DNA of 7,755 nucleotides, taken from contig JAMCUV010000076.1 in NCBI GenBank assembly GCA_023379345.1, forward strand, positions 1 through 7,755, written 5' to 3'. Each line of letters starts with the position of its first letter. Position 1 is the stretch's first letter. The notes beneath the pieces are model-generated. The model saw only the letters and a program-made list of their open reading frames with translations, ran no database searches and was not told where the DNA came from. Positions 6,343 to 7,755 of the stretch are shown here, piece after piece. Position numbers and translations under genes: made by a program. Source of the DNA: Thermoplasmatota archaeon (GTDB taxonomy: Archaea > Thermoplasmatota > Thermoplasmata > Thermoplasmatales > Thermoplasmataceae).

Positions 6343-6376
6343 ATATTTCTGGGATTCTCCAATATTTCCAATTTCG
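6342..6376 (+). terminator. T-rich spacer after leuS with AATATTTC repeats
   Basis: AATATTTC is repeated at 6342-6349 and 6361-6368, 19 bp apart, the first overlapping the leuS stop. The clustered T residues could cause archaeal termination of the pdaD-leuS transcript. No stable hairpin is apparent, so the assignment is tentative. Confidence 0.3.
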
Positions 6377-6389
6377 ATATTTAATTAAA
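6377..6389 (+). promoter_or_regulatory. TATA box of the aldolase-dehydrogenase gene
   Basis: ATATTTAATTAAA contains the palindrome TTTAATTAAA (6380-6389). Its centre is about 27 bp upstream of ATG 6411, which predicts a leaderless mRNA. No Shine-Dalgarno motif precedes the ATG. Confidence 0.6.
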
Positions 6390-6410
6390 CACATCAGGCA
6401 TTTCGGCAGC

Positions 6411-7755
6411 ATGTCTGAAGAACACAAAGGAAGAACATTCAACTCACCGCTGGAAGAGCGAGTTTATTACTCAAGACTTCTTGGCAGGGATTCCTCCCTG
6501 GTGCTCCACGGTGGCGGAAACACCTCCGTCAAGGTAACGGAAAAGGATCATACAGGAAAGGAGATCCAAGTTCTCAGGGTGAAGGGGAGCGGATCAGATC
6601 TGGCTACCATCACTGAGAGTGGATTCACCGGCCTCAGGATGGATGATCTTCTGGCAGCCAGGAAGATCAAGGAAATGACCGATGAGGAAATGGTTGCGTA
6701 CATGCGGAAGAGCATGGTGGACCCATCCGAGCCTTCTCCAAGCGTGGAATCATTCCTGCATGCATTCATACCGCACGCCTATGTGGATCACTCGCATTCT
6801 GACGCAATACTGTCCATCACAAATACCACCATGGCCCCTGAAGAGATAAAGCACATTCTGGGGAATGTCATGGTGATTCCCTACATCCCGCCGGGATTCA
6901 AGCTGGCCAGGGCAATTCTTGGAAGCATAGAATCCATGGGACCGGAAATAAGGGGAATTGTGCTGTCACGCCACGGACTCTTCACCTTTGGAGAAAGCGG
7001 AAAGGAGAGCTACGACCGCCATATGGAGATAGTTGCCGCTGCGGAGAAGTATATCAATGGAAAGCTGAAGGGCACGGATCTCTTTCCGAAGAAATATGAC
7101 AGGACAGATCCTGCAAGAGTGGAAGCTGTGCTTCCTGCCATCCGCGGCCTCCTGTCAAGGTCCAGGAAGAAAGTGCTGAAGATTGCAACAGATGAGGCCT
7201 CCCTGAAGATATCAATGTCAGGGGAGGCGGAGAAGCTTGCCACAAATGGGCCCGCCACACCGGATATGCTCATCAGGACAAAGTTTGATTATGCCTACAT
7301 TGAAGATGTGTCGAAATCAGCAGATGTGATTGATGCATATGCGGCAAAATACCGGGAAGAGTATGAAAAATATGTCAGGGGATTTCCCATGCATGATCCG
7401 TATCCGTCATGCATGGTCATACGGGGATTCGGCCTTGTAACCGCCGGGATAAATTCCAGAGAGGCATCCATTGCAATGGATCAGATGAGGCACTCCCTGC
7501 TGGTGAATGCCAGGGCAATGAGGCTTGGAGGCAACTCGTTCATATCCCGGAAGGAAGCATATGACATGGAATACTGGCCCCTTGAGGAAGCAAAGCTGAA
7601 GAAATTCCGGCCACGCCCCCTTGAGGGACATGTATCGGTGGTCACAGGAGCAGCAAGTGGAATTGGCCTTGAGGTTGCCAGGAAACTTTCCCTGAACGGA
7701 TCCGCTGTCATTGCATGCGATCTGGATCCAGATGTGGCCAGCGTTTCAAAGACAC
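6411..7755 (+). CDS. Bifunctional class II aldolase/short-chain dehydrogenase, 5' part
   Basis: The frame stays open from ATG 6411 to the window edge (448 complete codons), so the 3' end lies outside. It resembles the RhaD-like aldolase fused to an alcohol/lactaldehyde dehydrogenase (the YuxG or RhaEW architecture). In the aldolase half, HGGGNTS (33-39) should bind the substrate phosphate. E113, H127 and H129 (VDHSHSD) and H188 (SRHGLFTFG) match the catalytic acid and zinc ligands of fuculose/rhamnulose phosphate aldolases. The SDR half starts near residue 405 with TGAASGIG (412-419), the nucleotide-binding glycine motif; D437 at the end of the second strand predicts NAD rather than NADP. The SDR catalytic Tyr-Lys lies beyond the window. 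Such fusions cleave a sugar phosphate and process the released aldehyde. The sugar here is unknown; rhamnulose 1-phosphate is only the family default. It has its own TATA box and is not closely linked to leuS. Confidence 0.88.
   Translation, partial: MSEEHKGRTFNSPLEERVYYSRLLGRDSSLVLHGGGNTSVKVTEKDHTGKEIQVLRVKGSGSDLATITESGFTGLRMDDLLAARKIKEMTDEEMVAYMRKSMVDPSEPSPSVESFLHAFIPHAYVDHSHSDAILSITNTTMAPEEIKHILGNVMVIPYIPPGFKLARAILGSIESMGPEIRGIVLSRHGLFTFGESGKESYDRHMEIVAAAEKYINGKLKGTDLFPKKYDRTDPARVEAVLPAIRGLLSRSRKKVLKIATDEASLKISMSGEAEKLATNGPATPDMLIRTKFDYAYIEDVSKSADVIDAYAAKYREEYEKYVRGFPMHDPYPSCMVIRGFGLVTAGINSREASIAMDQMRHSLLVNARAMRLGGNSFISRKEAYDMEYWPLEEAKLKKFRPRPLEGHVSVVTGAASGIGLEVARKLSLNGSAVIACDLDPDVASVSKT

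Overview
This window looks like core chromosomal DNA of a thermoacidophilic euryarchaeon, most likely of the Thermoplasmata (an inference from gene content). Supporting signs are an archaeal-type leucyl-tRNA synthetase, a pyruvoyl-dependent arginine decarboxylase, an archease and a tetraether lipid synthase-like radical SAM enzyme. Archaeal AT-rich TATA-like boxes lie about 22-29 bp before several genes, implying leaderless or nearly leaderless mRNAs. Arginine is mostly encoded by AGG/AGA, and no bacterial sigma-type promoters were seen. No mobile element, CRISPR array or phage gene was found.

Layout. Positions 1-111 hold no supported gene. A tRNA-Gly(GCC) lies on the minus strand at 112-184, with its own TATA box and a downstream T-run. 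Positions 185-650 are gene-poor, with short repeats and several TATA-like boxes, and separate the tRNA from the rightward genes. All remaining genes are on the plus strand: tes (664-2484, tetraether lipid synthase), archease (2524-2931), pdaD (3037-3588, arginine decarboxylase), leuS (3592-6342) and the first 448 codons of a bifunctional class II aldolase/short-chain dehydrogenase (6411 to the window end, cut off by the edge).

How the genes relate. pdaD and leuS are 3 nt apart, with the leuS Shine-Dalgarno sequence abutting the pdaD stop, so they are almost certainly co-transcribed and perhaps translationally coupled. tes, archease, pdaD and the aldolase each have their own TATA-like box and are probably separate transcription units. 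The themes are membrane lipid assembly (tes), RNA ligation/tRNA maturation (archease), agmatine/polyamine supply (pdaD), aminoacylation (leuS, tRNA-Gly) and sugar catabolism (aldolase-SDR). I see no shared pathway across the whole window and no convincing new multi-gene system. The points most worth checking are the TTG start of archease, the start of tes, the unexplained 185-650 interval, and the substrate of the truncated aldolase-dehydrogenase fusion.
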